A stretch of DNA of 64,000 bases from an uncultured Prevotella sp. (GTDB lineage: Bacteria; Bacteroidota; Bacteroidia; Bacteroidales; Bacteroidaceae), in assembly GCA_946415755.1 (NCBI GenBank), contig CAMKTS010000011.1, positions 1 through 64,000 of the forward strand, written 5' to 3'. This document shows positions 25,716 to 34,364 of this stretch, in pieces. Made by a program: the position numbers and the translations under genes. The notes below the pieces were generated by a model. It was not told the origin of the DNA, ran no database searches, and saw only the letters and a program-made list of their open reading frames with translations. Every line of letters begins with the position of its first letter. The first letter of the stretch is position 1.

Positions 25716-27638
25716 TTAGTCAGTCAGCAGCAGATGACTTGTCACTACATTGCAGTAGCTGCGCTTGGTGCGCTTTTCGGGCTTGATGTTGCCCTTCAGA
25801 CGGCTTTCAAAGTTGCGAGCCTTAGCCTGAGAAGCTGCGGCTTTGCGGGCAGAAGCCGTTACTGCACTTGGAAGCACAATCTTCAGTTCGCCATTTCTAC
25901 CCATACGGTAGGCACTCTCATCGGGGAATACCACCCAACCTTGATAGGTGTATTGTACTTCACCGGCATCATCCTTCTTATTGAACGACGGGAATGTGAT
26001 AACACCATTCTCCAACTTGCCAAAATACCCGGCATTCTTAAGTGTCTCATAGTAGTCTGGGCCATAGTATTCATAGTAGTTGCCACCCTCTGTCAGGATA
26101 GACATCTCTCCATCACCCAGGTCTAAACCTGTTGACTGCTGGAAGAAGTACACACCGTCCGGGTCAGTAGCATTCACTTCAATAGAGGCTTTCTTATAGC
26201 TGTCTGCATACTGATAATAGGGGTGATTGGGTCCGTAGGGGTCTACGAGCCTATAAAGTCCCGGCTCTTCGGTATTAGCCTGAATCTCTACCTGATAGGT
26301 TGCAGAAGCTCCGCTTTCTGTATAGAGCGGATATACAAAGTCATCGGTAAACAGACCCATGCCCAGCGACTCCCAAGGATTCTTGCCACCGCCATAGTAT
26401 TCGAAGAATGCGCTGTCGATTGCCCTCACCTTATTGTCATCAACGACAACAACCACGATCTGCAGCTTACCAGTAAGACCTTCTTCAATGGGAACACGAA
26501 TCTGACCGGCAGCGACAGAAGTGTACTCAAGGTCGCCAGCCAGGATGGCATCGGCCACAGCCTCAGGATCGGCATCAGCAGACACCACTACGGCACGAGC
26601 GTCGGTAGCATCCTCACCCAGCGTAGCAATACCCTCAGCAAAGACGACACCCTGTGCATCGGTGAACACACCGGAGTATGACAGACCAAGTGTATAGTCC
26701 CTAGCAACATATCCGGGGAAGTCGATAATAACAATATCCTTAGACTGGGTATTGTTCCATCCACCTACGCCGTCCATATAGTAGTAAGGAGCGAGCTGGA
26801 CACGGCCAGGCAGACCATTCTCCTGATACTCAATCACCTTACTGTAAGTCCATGCACTCTCTGTACGGAGGCTTGAGAAGGCAGCAGGATGATGCAGCCA
26901 TATTTCAGCACCATACGACGAATGGAGATAACCAGTGTTCATTGAGCTAAAGTAGACCAGGTCGTTCTGAGTGATTTCCACACCAGCAAGCGTCTCACCG
27001 GGCTGGAGAACTGTCAGCGTGACATACGGCGACTGATTACCCGTGCAAGCACTGTACTTAGTACACATAGCAAAGGGATCCATCACACGGAACTCATTAG
27101 GATTGAGGGTGTTCTGATAGATCTGGACAGGAGCAGTTTCTTCGAACCAGAAATTATCAGTGAACGAACCCGTACCCAGCAGCTCCAAGGGAGAGGGAAC
27201 CATCACTATACACTTGTAGGTATTAGCTCCGTAAGGAGTCGTTGCTGTGGGGTCAGCAATCGAAATCGTCAGGGTGTCAGGATTCTCATATCCCAATTCT
27301 GCCGCATTGTAGCTTACGGGAATGTTTGCCACAGACTCGCCAGCAGCAAATGTAACTGTCGAGGGAACAGAGAACAGCGTACTGTTCTTAGCCACCTGCA
27401 TGCTGATGCCTACAGTGAGAGGTTCTGCAGCCTTGATACGGGTAATGGGTACATTAAACGTCTGAGTGCCCTCGGCCATATTCAGGCTGACTGAAGATGC
27501 ATTCGTAGTGGGGAAGAACACTTCCTGTCCACTCTCAGGTGCTATGCTGTCATAGCTGTACTCGTCTGTACATGCAGCCGTAGCAAGGATAGCTACGCCA
27601 AGCACAGCGGTGTATGCGAATTTAATCAATTTCTTCAT
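25716..27638 (-). CDS. Surface lipoprotein of SusCD locus A
   Basis: 640 residues. Lipoprotein signal MKKLIKFAYTAVLGVAILA with lipobox ATAAC, then an acidic stretch suited to surface export. The first 150 residues are beta-rich (FNVPITRI, VPSTVTFAAGESVANIPV), like Calx-beta/Ig modules. Two regions beginning LLGTGSFTDNF and SLGMGLFTDDF look like an internal duplication. Its position after SusD is typical of SusE/F-like or other substrate-binding lipoproteins. The locus B paralogue has the same length. The ligand is unknown. Confidence 0.7.
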   Translation of the reverse strand: MKKLIKFAYTAVLGVAILATAACTDEYSYDSIAPESGQEVFFPTTNASSVSLNMAEGTQTFNVPITRIKAAEPLTVGISMQVAKNSTLFSVPSTVTFAAGESVANIPVSYNAAELGYENPDTLTISIADPTATTPYGANTYKCIVMVPSPLELLGTGSFTDNFWFEETAPVQIYQNTLNPNEFRVMDPFAMCTKYSACTGNQSPYVTLTVLQPGETLAGVEITQNDLVYFSSMNTGYLHSSYGAEIWLHHPAAFSSLRTESAWTYSKVIEYQENGLPGRVQLAPYYYMDGVGGWNNTQSKDIVIIDFPGYVARDYTLGLSYSGVFTDAQGVVFAEGIATLGEDATDARAVVVSADADPEAVADAILAGDLEYTSVAAGQIRVPIEEGLTGKLQIVVVVVDDNKVRAIDSAFFEYYGGGKNPWESLGMGLFTDDFVYPLYTESGASATYQVEIQANTEEPGLYRLVDPYGPNHPYYQYADSYKKASIEVNATDPDGVYFFQQSTGLDLGDGEMSILTEGGNYYEYYGPDYYETLKNAGYFGKLENGVITFPSFNKKDDAGEVQYTYQGWVVFPDESAYRMGRNGELKIVLPSAVTASARKAAASQAKARNFESRLKGNIKPEKRTKRSYCNVVTSHLLLTD

Positions 27639-27665
27639 ATTCTTTATTGCTTAATAACCGTATTA

Positions 27666-29300
27666 TTACTCTTCTCTCCAAACATCATAGACATCCGATG
27701 GGTCAGGATTGTTCCAACCGTCAACAGCCTTGTTGTTGTTGGCCTCGGTACGTACCATCACATAGTTCATGTAAGCAGGACGTCCTGTAGTGTTCAGACG
27801 AGCATTAGCATAGTGGTTTGTTCCTACATAACCACGGGTAACAGACAGATTCAGGCGCTTGATGTCGAAGAACGACTGTCCCTCACCCCACAGTTCCACG
27901 CGCTTCTGGAAGACAATCTCCTCTACGAGTTCATCGCCTGTCAGCTTAGTGCTGTAGTTGGGGTCACGATAGAGAGCCATGAAGCTGTTGATCAGTGACT
28001 GACCCTCGGTATCGCTCAAATGAGCGGCGGCCTCAGCCTCGATGAAGTACATCTCCTCAACACGCATGATAGGATAAGCGGTAGAAGAACCAGTAATATA
28101 GTCATCGGGGTTACCATTGCCGGGACGGAACTTCAGAGAAGCGTAGGGCGGCATGTAGTAGGAATCCTCATCATCGTATGTAGCCTGCTCAGGAATCAGG
28201 AAGGGATTCATACCCTCAAGGGCAGAGCCTTCTGGAGCCTTGAACCACAACTTACGGAAGTCGGTATCGCTCATACGCTCGTACATCTTACGGTCAATCT
28301 CGTTATACAGACCTGTACCAAGACCATTGTAACCGAAGGTCAACTCGTTGGCAGACCAAGAAGTCCAGTTGATGATACCAGTCTTCACGACATCGTCTTC
28401 AGAAGTCTGCTGTGCTGCCCACATCCAGGGATCGGCAACGTTGAAACCAGCAGTCTTGCTCAGACAGTCAGCCTGCGACATGGGACCTACCGTAGCGTTG
28501 TCAATAGCCAGGCGGGCATACTTCTTAGCATTCGGATAGTCTTCCAGCCACATATAGAGACGTGCCTTCAAACCGTATACGCAAGCGAGGTCGGGCAACA
28601 CCTTTCCCTGTGTAGAAGTCAGATGTACGATGTACTGCTCTGCCTTGTTCAAATCATCTTCGATCAAGGTGGCCATCTGTGTACGGGTAGCACGCGGGTT
28701 GTTGGTGGCTTCATCCATCGTGGTCTTGTCTGTTACGATAGGAGCTGTCAGATGCAGCACGTCGTTACCGTTGGAATTGATGTTCGAGGTCTTGTCGTTA
28801 GGCAGGAACTCGTACAGACGGGCAATATCCAGATAAATCATAGCACGGAAGGCATGACCTGCACCGAGATAGCCCAACTGCTCCTCTGTAGCACTCTCGG
28901 CATTGACACCGCCAACCATGTTGTTGGCTGTCAGCACAAAGCCGTAGTAGAAGTTCCATACGAACTGGCCATAGATATAGCCGTCGCCCTGATACTTGTT
29001 GATTTCCCAGTTCTGGAAGTGATTGTAGCTGGTTGTGCTGAAGCAGAAGTCACCGCTCTGTACGTCACGGATACGCATCATGGCACCATAGCCGAAAGTG
29101 TAGTGGCGATCCTCATCCCACAAGTGGTTAAAGTAGGCAGGCATAGCCATCAGCAGGGCTTCAGAAGCCGATGAAGACTCCTCAATCTGGTCGGTTGTCG
29201 CTACGCTGGTCGGCTCTGTTTCCTCAATACAAGATGTAGCCGTAGTCAGGCAGACGGTTGCCAGACAAATTCCCATTATTGATTGAATATATCTTTTCAT
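27666..29300 (-). CDS. SusD/RagB-like outer-membrane lipoprotein (locus A)
   Basis: 544 residues. Signal ends in a lipobox (TTATSC), followed by acidic residues. SusD family features are the N-terminal helices (LMAMPAYFNHLWDEDRHY), the TPR-type segment VYGLKARLYMWLEDYPNAKKY, and the C-terminal EEIVFQKRVELWGEGQSFFDIKRL. It forms the lid of the SusC channel and captures substrate at the cell surface. The start lies 51 bp after the end of susC A. Confidence 0.93.
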   Translation of the reverse strand: MKRYIQSIMGICLATVCLTTATSCIEETEPTSVATTDQIEESSSASEALLMAMPAYFNHLWDEDRHYTFGYGAMMRIRDVQSGDFCFSTTSYNHFQNWEINKYQGDGYIYGQFVWNFYYGFVLTANNMVGGVNAESATEEQLGYLGAGHAFRAMIYLDIARLYEFLPNDKTSNINSNGNDVLHLTAPIVTDKTTMDEATNNPRATRTQMATLIEDDLNKAEQYIVHLTSTQGKVLPDLACVYGLKARLYMWLEDYPNAKKYARLAIDNATVGPMSQADCLSKTAGFNVADPWMWAAQQTSEDDVVKTGIINWTSWSANELTFGYNGLGTGLYNEIDRKMYERMSDTDFRKLWFKAPEGSALEGMNPFLIPEQATYDDEDSYYMPPYASLKFRPGNGNPDDYITGSSTAYPIMRVEEMYFIEAEAAAHLSDTEGQSLINSFMALYRDPNYSTKLTGDELVEEIVFQKRVELWGEGQSFFDIKRLNLSVTRGYVGTNHYANARLNTTGRPAYMNYVMVRTEANNNKAVDGWNNPDPSDVYDVWREE

Positions 29301-29350
29301 ATCTTTCTGTATTCTTTATATCTTTGAATGTTTTCTAACACTTTTGATGT

Positions 29351-32300
29351 TTAGAAAGAAACTGTAACACCACCAGAGATGGTACGGATGGATGAGTAAT
29401 AGGCATTAGACGATGTACCCGTAATACTCTGACGCGGGTCAAGACCCTGACGCTTTGACCATGTCCATACATTGTCGGCTACGCAGTAAATACGAACTTT
29501 CTGGATACCGATCTTGGTCGTGAACTTCTTAGGCAAGGTGTATCCGAGGGTGATGTTCTGCAGCGAGAGGTAAGAGGCACTGGTCAGGAAGCGGTCGGAT
29601 GATGCATTCGTGTAGCTGTCGCTGTAGACCAGACGGGGAATATTGCTAGCGGTATTTTCTGCGCTATAGGCATCAAGCATGTCTACGTGCAGTGCTCCAC
29701 CGCGATGTCTGAACAAGTTCATCATGCTGGCGTACTGAGAGTCGTAGACCTTACCGCCCAGCTGATACTGGAAGTCAACGGAGAAGTCGATACCCTTCCA
29801 GCTCACGCTGGTACCGAAGCCACCATATGCCTTGGGCAGCACATTACCTACAGTGTAGTCGTCTGCCTCACTATAATTGGTCGTGATAGACTCGCCGACC
29901 TTTCTGCGGTGCTTCTCTCCAACATAAGTATCGGGATCAGCAATCAGATTGCCATTAGCGTCATAGTAGACTTCCTTTAAGATGTTATTGCCCTCACCGT
30001 CCTGACCAACGACCTTTGTCTCGTAGTTGTTCTTATAGAACACAGCCATACCAGCCTTCTTCGGGTCAAACTTCGTGTCACCGGTCATCATATAGTTGCT
30101 CTCGTTGTAGACACCAGCATAACGCTTGGTATAGTAGGTGTAGCGAGAATTGCCTTCCTGATAGAAGAAGCTGCCAGAAGAGTAGCCATAGCCCTGAATA
30201 TTGTCGTACCAAGACTTGCGGGCATCGGGCAGCGAGGTAATCTCGTTGTGGTTGCTGGTAATGTTAGCATAGATACTCCAAGTGAGGTTCTTGTTACGGA
30301 TGATGTCGCCAGCCAACTGAACCTCCACACCATTGTTCTTCATGTTACCCACGTTGGCATAATAGCCCGTGAAACCATAGGTAGCGGGAAGCGGGAACCA
30401 TGTCAGCATGTCCTTGGTCGTGTTGTGATAGTATTCGATACCACCAGTGAGGCGTCCCTTGAACAGGCTGAAGTCAATACCAACGTTGAACTTACCATTC
30501 TTCTCCCAAGAGATCTCGTCGTTACCCAGATTTTTGGGAACCAGCGATACATTATCGTTAGAGTTGGCAATGTCATAGGTGGTGATATAGCGGTATGAAC
30601 CAATCAAGTCGTTACCGTTCTCACCATAGCTGGCCTTCAGTTTCAACTCGTCGACCCACTTTACTTTGAAGAACTTCTCCTTGTTAATGAGCCAGCCGCC
30701 ACCGACTGACCAGAAGGTACCCCACCACTTGCCGTCATCCTTGGCGAAGTGAGAAGAGGCCTCACCCATCAGTGACATAGAGAGGAAGTACCTCTGTGCG
30801 TAGTTATACTGGACACGGCCCAGCCACGACTCCGTGTTGTAGTCGCTGGTGGAAGAGTTACCTGTGGTCAGGATGACAGCACCGGCCAACTCTTTGTTAC
30901 CCTGCGAGAACATGTTGTTCTTGCCGGCATACAGGTCGTAAGAGTGATAACGATAGTATTCGTGTCCGAACATGGCCTCAATGTCGTGGTCGCCAAACTG
31001 CTTGTGCCAGTTCAGACGCTGCTGGAAGTTATAGCTCCAAGTACGGTAGTGCTCCTTCGTCACAATACCCTTTGAAGAAGCATACTGTCCGAAGAAGGGG
31101 TTCGTAACGTCGGTATAGCGATACTCGTTCAAATAGACGTTGTTGATAGAGGTGAAGGTGAATCCCAGCGGGAAGCGGATTTCAAAAGTACCCGTACCAT
31201 TGAAGGTGTTACCCTCACGGTTGGTTGTATTCAGCAGGTTGGCACTGATGGGGTTCGACTGGCTGATGTAAGGACGATACTGGCCATTGATAGAACGATC
31301 ACCATAGTCATAGAAAATCTGCTTGGAAGTCTCATCATAGATGAACTGGCCATTCTTATCACGAATATACATCGGATAGATAGGAGCAATCGTCATGAAG
31401 GCGAAGGCGTTGCCAGACGAACCAGCCTCACCATCTTCACCCAGATAGTTTTGCTCATAGTGGCCATACGACATGTTGGCACTGATCTTCAGCCAGTTCT
31501 TCAGCTGATAGTCAGCCTTCAGACGAGTGGTCAGACGCTTGTAGTCAGAACCCGTCGTGATACCGTCGTTAGACAGATAGTTGGCAGAAGCGTAGAAGCT
31601 ACCACGGTCGTTGGCTGCTGTAGCAGTAATCGTGTACTCCTGGCGCAGGCCGTTGTTGTAAATCTCGTCAGCCCAGTCATCGGGAGTCAGCAAATACTCC
31701 TTACCTCCATAAGAAACAACGCGACCCAGAGAAGCGTTCGTGTTCAGCTTGCCGTTCGTACCAATCAGGCGCTGGCCATTAGGAATCGTATAGATGTTAT
31801 ATCCCAGACCGTAGTCACCGTTAATCAGGTTGTTGTTAGCCCATTCCCATGCCTGTGCATCAGTATACCCCGAATTGATTCTTACATCGTTGTACAGACC
31901 TCTGTACCAAGTCTCATAATACTTCTGGGGACTGCTGATCATCTCATAGTCAGGAGTGGCACGCTGGTTAGAACCCCACTTGGCATCCAGGGTAATGATA
32001 GCGTCCTTGCCGCGCTTACCAGCCTTCGTAGTAATCAGGATGACACCGTTACCACCACGGGCACCATACAGAGCCGTAGAGGCAGCATCCTTCAGCACCG
32101 TCATCGACTCCACGTCGGTGGGGTTGATGTCATTCAAGCTACCGTCGTATGGTGAACCATCAAGCACAATCAGAGGATCGCTGTCTGCATTGATGGAGTT
32201 CACACCACGAATACGGATAGTCGGAGTAGAACCAGGCTGACCCGTAGTAGTATTGATCTGCACACCAGCAGCCTTACCCTTCAGAGCATCAATAGCGTTG

Positions 32301-32701
32301 GTAACCTGGACTTTTCCAATCTCGTCTGCACCCACCACGGCAGCAGAACCGGTGAATGCCGACTTCTTCTGCGTACCGTATGCAATTACCATCACCTCGT
32401 CCAGGGCCTGCTGGTCGCTGGTCAGAATGATACGCATGTTAGGACGTGCGCTCACCTCGATAGGCTCCATGCCCACGTATGTGATACGCAAGGTTTTCTT
32501 GCCGGCAGGAACTGTCAGCGAGAATTGACCGTTAGCATCTGTTACAGTACCGATTTGAGTACCCACGACAATCACGGAAGCACCGATAACGGGTTCACCG
32601 TCGTCCTGAGAGGTAACCGTACCGTTAACTTTTGTCTGTGCCAGTGCCACTCCCATGCTCAGGAAAAGGCAGGCAAAAAACATAGTTAGTCTTTTTTTCA
32701 T
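29351..32701 (-). CDS. SusC/RagA-like TonB-dependent transporter (locus A, predicted OFF)
   Basis: About 1116 residues from the MKKRL start at 32701; a further in-frame ATG lies at 32728. Signal peptide MKKRLTMFFACLFLSMGVALA, carboxypeptidase-regulatory-like domain (about 25-110), TonB-box-like LDEVMVIAYGTQKKSAFTGS, then plug (KGKAAGVQINTTTGQPG and TVLKDAASTALYGARGGNGVI) and the barrel, ending in an aromatic-type VTVSF. The 5' end is identical to susC B over 111 bp in inverted orientation. I find no consensus promoter upstream in the present orientation, so the gene is probably silent here. Confidence 0.93.
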   Translation of the reverse strand: MKKRLTMFFACLFLSMGVALAQTKVNGTVTSQDDGEPVIGASVIVVGTQIGTVTDANGQFSLTVPAGKKTLRITYVGMEPIEVSARPNMRIILTSDQQALDEVMVIAYGTQKKSAFTGSAAVVGADEIGKVQVTNAIDALKGKAAGVQINTTTGQPGSTPTIRIRGVNSINADSDPLIVLDGSPYDGSLNDINPTDVESMTVLKDAASTALYGARGGNGVILITTKAGKRGKDAIITLDAKWGSNQRATPDYEMISSPQKYYETWYRGLYNDVRINSGYTDAQAWEWANNNLINGDYGLGYNIYTIPNGQRLIGTNGKLNTNASLGRVVSYGGKEYLLTPDDWADEIYNNGLRQEYTITATAANDRGSFYASANYLSNDGITTGSDYKRLTTRLKADYQLKNWLKISANMSYGHYEQNYLGEDGEAGSSGNAFAFMTIAPIYPMYIRDKNGQFIYDETSKQIFYDYGDRSINGQYRPYISQSNPISANLLNTTNREGNTFNGTGTFEIRFPLGFTFTSINNVYLNEYRYTDVTNPFFGQYASSKGIVTKEHYRTWSYNFQQRLNWHKQFGDHDIEAMFGHEYYRYHSYDLYAGKNNMFSQGNKELAGAVILTTGNSSTSDYNTESWLGRVQYNYAQRYFLSMSLMGEASSHFAKDDGKWWGTFWSVGGGWLINKEKFFKVKWVDELKLKASYGENGNDLIGSYRYITTYDIANSNDNVSLVPKNLGNDEISWEKNGKFNVGIDFSLFKGRLTGGIEYYHNTTKDMLTWFPLPATYGFTGYYANVGNMKNNGVEVQLAGDIIRNKNLTWSIYANITSNHNEITSLPDARKSWYDNIQGYGYSSGSFFYQEGNSRYTYYTKRYAGVYNESNYMMTGDTKFDPKKAGMAVFYKNNYETKVVGQDGEGNNILKEVYYDANGNLIADPDTYVGEKHRRKVGESITTNYSEADDYTVGNVLPKAYGGFGTSVSWKGIDFSVDFQYQLGGKVYDSQYASMMNLFRHRGGALHVDMLDAYSAENTASNIPRLVYSDSYTNASSDRFLTSASYLSLQNITLGYTLPKKFTTKIGIQKVRIYCVADNVWTWSKRQGLDPRQSITGTSSNAYYSSIRTISGGVTVSF

Positions 32702-32777
32702 AAACACTCTCTTGTTATTGTAATACATTAGTTAAGTTAATTTTTCGCCATACTCCGCACACCTCTTCCGGGGAGGT
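32667..32777 (-). repeat. Left inverted repeat of the susC switch (111 bp perfect)
   Basis: Exact reverse complement of 34254-34364. It spans from an ACCTCCCCGG end through the leader and into codon 12 of susC A. Similarity continues with a few mismatches for about 80 bp more into both susC genes. Confidence 0.92.
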
Positions 32778-32779
32778 GT
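32759..32779. other. Candidate recombinase crossover site, left
   Basis: ACACCTC (32759-32765), 7-bp spacer TTCCGGG, GAGGTGT (32773-32779). Perfect 7-bp arms around a 7-bp spacer at the inner end of the inverted repeat resemble a tyrosine-recombinase core site. Confidence 0.5.
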
Positions 32780-32805
32780 ACAAGTTAAATAATAATGTTC
32801 GCGCT

Positions 32806-32965
32806 CTCGCGCGCGTGCGCATTTATATAGTGAAAGGCAAAATAACGTGTCCTATGTGTTCCATCCGACCCGTGAAAGAATTTCAACACGGTCTGGTTCG
32901 GAGGACAGATAGGACACATGGGACACATAAAAAAACGTTTGGCAATATATACGCGCGCGCATGAA
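32806..32965. other. Large imperfect stem-loop with alternating CG tracts
   Basis: GTGTCCTATGTGTTCC (32847 on) pairs with GGACAGATAGGACAC (ending 32917); outside it, GCGCGCGTGCGC near 32812 and ACGCGCGCGC near 32951 flank the stem. On the minus strand a T-rich GTTATTTT follows, so it may end transcripts running from the recombinase toward susC A. Confidence 0.55.
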
Positions 32966-33021
32966 ATGATACATTTGGGAAGTTGGTCGAACTGACAGAA
33001 ATCCCATGCGGGGGGATTTTT

Positions 33022-33105
33022 GTGAGGAGGCCACTCACCGTCGTGAGGAGGCCACTCACTGTCGTGAGGAGGCCACTCAGCTCCGTGAAGAGGCCACTCA
33101 CTAAC
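33022..33105. repeat. Four tandem 21-bp units, each a dyad
   Basis: Units start at 33022, 33043, 33064 and 33085. Each has the core GTGAGGAGGCCACTCAC, with arms GTGAG/CTCAC; the third and fourth units diverge slightly. The last overlaps the recombinase stop codon. This could be a protein-binding array or accessory recombination site. Confidence 0.85.
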
Positions 33106-34060
33106 GTACAATATGGGCTAATAGTCTTCGGTTTGCATCGTCTATCCGGTCATCATCAATCTCACGGATATAGACCATTGTCGTGTCGGAGGAAGTATGC
33201 CCCAGGGCTTTCGATATGACAGGCAGGTCTACGTTCAGTTTGTAGGCCATACTGGCCCACGAGTGCCGTGCTACGTATGACGTAAGGTGACGAAGACCCG
33301 CAGCATTGGCCAGTTTTCTCAGTTTTCGGTTGTAGTCGCCTCTGGCAGTTTGATACTCGCGGATGGTACCCTTCGACAATATCGGGAACACATACAGACT
33401 GTTTTCCACATTGTAGCGGTCGATAATTTGCTGCATAGGCGGTTCTATCTTGATGCGGATGGGACGGCAGTTCTTATGACGCTGGTAAGCGATGTAACCG
33501 TCAGCAATCTGCGACTTCCGCAGGAATGCCACATCAACGAATGGCATCCCCAGCGCATAGACGGAGAAGAGAAAGATGTCTTTCACAAAGCATAAGGGCG
33601 ATGAGGCTTCCAATGGCAGTTCCTGTATTCTTCTCAGGTTCTCGGCAGATATAGACCGTTTATCGGTCTTTGTGTTGCCTGTGAAAACCGTGTCAAAGAC
33701 CTTGCCTGCATTCACTTCCATATCACCGTGGTTTATTATCGACCTGAGAGAACGAATGTAACATGAGATGGTGTTCAGTCTGACCCCTCTCGTTTGTAAC
33801 CACTGCTGCCAGCCCTCCACAGTATCCTGGCTCAGTTCGTTAATGGTCAATTCCTGACCAGCATAGGCGAGAAAGGAGCGCAGAGCCGTATGGTAGTTAT
33901 CGGTTGTACTTTTTCCTTTTGATATCTCAAGCCGCTTGACGGTTTCTCTTGCAACTTGAGCGAAAGAAGGTGAGTCCCTTGTTGGTGCCGTCTGCTGTTT
34001 GCCGATTCTGTTGCCGTTTTTGTAGATGTGAATGCTGAAATGGAAAGATATTCTTATCAT
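33101..34060 (-). CDS. Tyrosine recombinase of the susC inversion switch
   Basis: About 319 residues from the ATG at 34060; an earlier in-frame ATG at 34102 would add 14. An N-terminal SAM-like domain (SFAQVARETVKRLE and LRSFLAYAGQELTINELS) is followed by the catalytic domain. The first Arg is absent from the usual place (ALGMPFVDVAFLRKSQI), as in several Bacteroidetes integrases. YVARHSWASMA supplies the second Arg, LGHTSSDTTMVYIREI the conserved His and the nucleophilic Tyr. It lies entirely between the 111-bp inverted repeats and so would invert itself. Function as invertase rather than phage integrase is inferred from this layout. Confidence 0.88.
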   Translation of the reverse strand: MIRISFHFSIHIYKNGNRIGKQQTAPTRDSPSFAQVARETVKRLEISKGKSTTDNYHTALRSFLAYAGQELTINELSQDTVEGWQQWLQTRGVRLNTISCYIRSLRSIINHGDMEVNAGKVFDTVFTGNTKTDKRSISAENLRRIQELPLEASSPLCFVKDIFLFSVYALGMPFVDVAFLRKSQIADGYIAYQRHKNCRPIRIKIEPPMQQIIDRYNVENSLYVFPILSKGTIREYQTARGDYNRKLRKLANAAGLRHLTSYVARHSWASMAYKLNVDLPVISKALGHTSSDTTMVYIREIDDDRIDDANRRLLAHIVR

Positions 34061-34190
34061 ATTGTTAAAAATGGGATATTTGTGTATTAACTTAATGTAC
34101 ACTTTAACGCAGAAAAAGGCTCCATAATGGTCAAAAAAGAGGGCAGAAAGTTAATTTTTAGAGCAAAATTGTACTTTTTTTATAATTTTA

Positions 34191-34222
34191 TTTGTTTTTT
34201 TACAATGAATGCATTATCTTTG
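34191..34222 (+). promoter_or_regulatory. Invertible promoter facing susC B
   Basis: TTTG (34191-34194), a 20-bp spacer and TATCTTTG (34215-34222), a full consensus match. It lies inside the invertible segment, 31 bp before the right inverted repeat, and reads toward locus B. Bases 34061-34190 hold no other clear feature. Confidence 0.8.
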
Positions 34223-34251
34223 CACGGCATTTTATTATGCACCTGCAATGT

Positions 34252-34272
34252 GTACCTCCCCGGAAGAGGTGT
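34252..34272. other. Candidate recombinase crossover site, right
   Basis: GTACCTC, 7-bp spacer CCCGGAA (34259-34265), GAGGTGT (34266-34272). This is the inverted partner of 32759-32779, with its inner arm altered at two positions. Confidence 0.45.
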
Positions 34273-34364
34273 GCGGAGTATGGCGAAAAATTAACTTAAC
34301 TAATGTATTACAATAACAAGAGAGTGTTTATGAAAAAAAGACTAACTATGTTTTTTGCCTGCCT
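34254..34364 (+). repeat. Right inverted repeat of the susC switch (111 bp perfect)
   Basis: Exact reverse complement of 32667-32777. It covers the leader and first 12 codons of susC B. Inversion between the repeats would leave both reading frames intact and only exchange the upstream DNA. Confidence 0.92.

Noticed and set aside
28020..29174. 384-codon ORF antisense to susD A
   Set aside because: Shadow frame; SusD motifs are on the minus strand.
33022..33105. Possible small CRISPR array
   Set aside because: Units are directly adjacent with no variable spacers, and no cas genes are present.
32785..33111. Short ORFs over the hairpin region beside the recombinase
   Set aside because: They translate the tandem repeats and CG tracts and have no independent support.
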